Shown: piece by piece, positions 6,090-7,517 of the stretch | Layout: every line of letters begins with the position of its first letter | Numbering within the stretch: the first letter of the stretch is position 1 | Assembly: GCA_902791885.1 (NCBI GenBank) | Contig: CADAXO010000084.1 | Location: 1-7,517, forward strand | Length of the DNA stretch: 7,517 nt | Direction: 5' to 3' | DNA from: Oscillospiraceae bacterium | GTDB lineage: Bacteria > Bacillota_A > Clostridia > Saccharofermentanales > Saccharofermentanaceae | Program-made: the position numbers and the translations under genes | The notes under the pieces: generated by a model | Databases searched by the model: none | Seen by the model: the letters and a program-made list of their open reading frames with translations, nothing else | What the model was told of the DNA's origin: nothing

Positions 6090-7272
6090 GGATATCCTCC
6101 CCTCTGTAGCGGGCGATGGCAGCACAGTCCTTGTCGCCTCTGCCGGAGATCGTGATTACGATTATCTTGTCCTTGTCCATAGTGGGTGCGAGCTTTCTTG
6201 CATACGCTACAGCGTGCGCGGACTCGATGGCGGGAATGATGCCCTCGGTCTTCGCAAGATACTCGAAAGCCTGTACTGCTTCCTCGTCGGTTACGGGCAC
6301 ATACTCGGCTCTTCCGATGTCGTGAAGGTACGCATGCTCAGGTCCTACACCGGGGTAATCAAGACCCGCGGAGATAGAATAAACCGGAGCGATCTGGCCG
6401 TACTCATCCTGGCAGAAATAAGACTTCATGCCGTGGAAGATTCCGACTCTTCCCGTGTTCACCGTAGCAGCTGTCTCGAAAGTATCGATCCCTTTTCCCG
6501 CAGCCTCGCAGCCGATGAGCTTAACGTCCTTGTCCTCAATGAAATTATAGAAAGATCCGATGGCGTTGGAGCCTCCGCCGACACACGCGATAACCGCATC
6601 GGGAAGTCTTCCCTCTTTCTGCAGCATCTGCTCCTTGATTTCCTTAGAGATGACAGCCTGGAAGTCTCTTACGATAGTCGGGAAAGGGTGCGGACCCATG
6701 ACGGAACCCAGGCAGTAATGCGTGTCGGAAATACGTGAAGTCCACTCTCTCATCGCCTCCGATACGGCGTCCTTGAGCGTTGCCGTTCCAGACTTTACCG
6801 GAATAACTTCGGCGCCGAGGAGCCTCATGCGGTACACGTTAAGAGCCTGTCTCTTGGTGTCCTCCTCGCCCATGAATACGACGCACTCCATACCGAAAAG
6901 CGCAGCCGCGGTAGCCGTGGCAACACCGTGCTGTCCTGCTCCTGTCTCAGCGATAAGACGTGTCTTGCCCATCTTCTTCGCAAGCAGCGCCTGACCCAGA
7001 ACGTTGTTTACTTTATGAGCGCCTGTGTGGTTAAGATCCTCTCTTTTAAGATAGATCTTCGCGCCGCCCAGATCCTTCGTCATCTTCTCGGCGTAGTAAA
7101 GTCTCGAAGGTCTTCCTGCGTACTCGTTAAAGAGCTCGGAGAGTTCAGCCTGGAACTCCGGGTCATTCTTGTACTTGTTATAAGCCTCCTCGAGTTCGAT
7201 GACCGCGTTCATCAGCGTCTCGGGGATATACTGTCCGCCGTGAATGCCGAAGCGTCCGTTTGGATTAGTCAT
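6082..7272 (-). CDS. trpB: Tryptophan synthase beta chain
   Basis: TrpB is the pyridoxal-phosphate beta subunit, which condenses indole with L-serine to form L-tryptophan. At 396 residues it is complete and of the classical TrpB1 type. [15 protein letters not shown] lies at 6-20, followed by [11 protein letters not shown]. The PLP-binding lysine is in HTGAHKVNN (Lys87) and the catalytic glutamate in AETGAGQHG (Glu109), both numbered as in Salmonella. The PLP-phosphate loop GGGSNAIG and the C-terminal ISGRGDKD are present. The start at 7272 (MTNPNGRFG) is preferred: it has AAAGGA about 9 bases upstream and fits the family. The in-frame ATG codons at 7299 and 7278 are poorly placed with respect to that RBS or lack family support. 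It overlaps trpF by 8 bases (ATGACTAA) and trpA by 8 bases (ATGAGTAA). Confidence 0.97.
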   Translation of the reverse strand: MTNPNGRFGIHGGQYIPETLMNAVIELEEAYNKYKNDPEFQAELSELFNEYAGRPSRLYYAEKMTKDLGGAKIYLKREDLNHTGAHKVNNVLGQALLAKKMGKTRLIAETGAGQHGVATATAAALFGMECVVFMGEEDTKRQALNVYRMRLLGAEVIPVKSGTATLKDAVSEAMREWTSRISDTHYCLGSVMGPHPFPTIVRDFQAVISKEIKEQMLQKEGRLPDAVIACVGGGSNAIGSFYNFIEDKDVKLIGCEAAGKGIDTFETAATVNTGRVGIFHGMKSYFCQDEYGQIAPVYSISAGLDYPGVGPEHAYLHDIGRAEYVPVTDEEAVQAFEYLAKTEGIIPAIESAHAVAYARKLAPTMDKDKIIVITISGRGDKDCAAIARYRGEDIHE

Positions 7273-7517
7273 GTTCATCTTCCTTTCTGACAGCTTCACA
7301 GAAGTCCGTCATCTTCTTAGTATCTTTTATGCCTTCTGTTTCTATCCCTGAGCTCACATCGAGCGCATAAGGATGAAGTGTTCTTACCGCCTCCGCCGCA
7401 TTGTCCGGAGCAAGTCCCCCTGCGAGAAAGAAAGGTCTCTTTACGCCCTTTATGATCTCCCAGTTAAATGTCTTTCCCGTTCCCATTCCCGAGTCGAGCA
7501 AGACCATATCCGCGGGA
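7265..7517 (-). CDS. trpF: Phosphoribosylanthranilate isomerase, C-terminal part (cut by the right edge)
   Basis: TrpF converts N-(5-phosphoribosyl)anthranilate to the carboxyphenylamino-deoxyribulose phosphate used by TrpC. The last 83 codons are in the window and the reading frame is open to the edge, so no start can be assigned. [14 protein letters not shown] matches the family's LLD...GGTGK-FDW region, in which the aspartate of LLD is probably the general acid. [16 protein letters not shown] and [15 protein letters not shown] are the typical C-terminal beta-strand 7 and 8 phosphate-binding segments. This is a standalone C-terminus, and whether it is fused to TrpC upstream cannot be seen. 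It shares 8 bases with trpB, consistent with one operon transcribed right to left. Confidence 0.93.
   Translation of the reverse strand, partial: PADMVLLDSGMGTGKTFNWEIIKGVKRPFFLAGGLAPDNAAEAVRTLHPYALDVSSGIETEGIKDTKKMTDFCEAVRKEDEHD

Noticed and set aside
6090..6125. Upstream start for trpA adding 12 residues
   Set aside because: The extra residues have no counterpart in the TrpA family, and the ATG at 6089 has a well-spaced RBS and gives the canonical MSNISKAF start.
5809..6738. Plus-strand open frame of 309 codons opposite trpA and trpB
   Set aside because: It lies wholly antisense to two clearly conserved genes. It has no domain-like sequence and no convincing RBS, so it reflects codon bias of the opposite strand.

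Overview
The window is about 47% G+C by eye and looks like chromosomal DNA of an anaerobic Gram-positive bacterium of the class Clostridia. The signs are a clostridial-type trpF-trpB-trpA order, a TrpA active-site loop of the SDPTAEGP type, strong AGGAGG-like ribosome binding sites, a DUF1858 CxxC protein, and secreted lipoproteins with low-complexity acidic linkers. No more precise taxon can be read from it. All supported genes lie on the minus strand, so transcription runs from the right edge to the left. Coding density is high, and no intergenic gap exceeds about 110 bases.

Right part (about 5322-7517): the end of a tryptophan biosynthesis operon. It holds the C-terminal part of trpF (cut by the window edge), complete trpB and complete trpA. 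Both junctions overlap by exactly 8 bases, which suggests translational coupling. TrpF isomerises phosphoribosylanthranilate. TrpA cleaves indole-3-glycerol phosphate to indole. TrpB condenses indole with serine to give tryptophan.

Middle (603-5253): three consecutive lipoprotein genes of 283, 624 and 619 codons, probably one transcript. Their signal peptides all place the lipobox cysteine at residue 23. They share a modular build. The two long proteins have an N-terminal alpha/beta domain, a second alpha/beta domain, a short SHOCT-like LLEQGRIT helical motif, and two tandem beta-rich repeats marked by T-W-x-Y-Y. The 283-residue protein keeps only the second domain and the SHOCT-like motif, behind an acidic Thr/Ala/Glu linker. 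Between trpA and the first lipoprotein gene lies a TATAAT-type -10 box embedded in nested inverted repeats. These could hide the ribosome binding site in read-through trp transcripts.

Left part (1-602): a small DUF1858 gene with its own promoter and a good intrinsic terminator, then the start of a fourth lipoprotein paralogue with its own -10 box, running off the left edge. The lipoprotein array therefore continues outside the window. The lipoproteins have no recognised function. Nothing in the sequence ties them to tryptophan metabolism beyond adjacency. No RNA genes, mobile elements or CRISPR arrays were seen.
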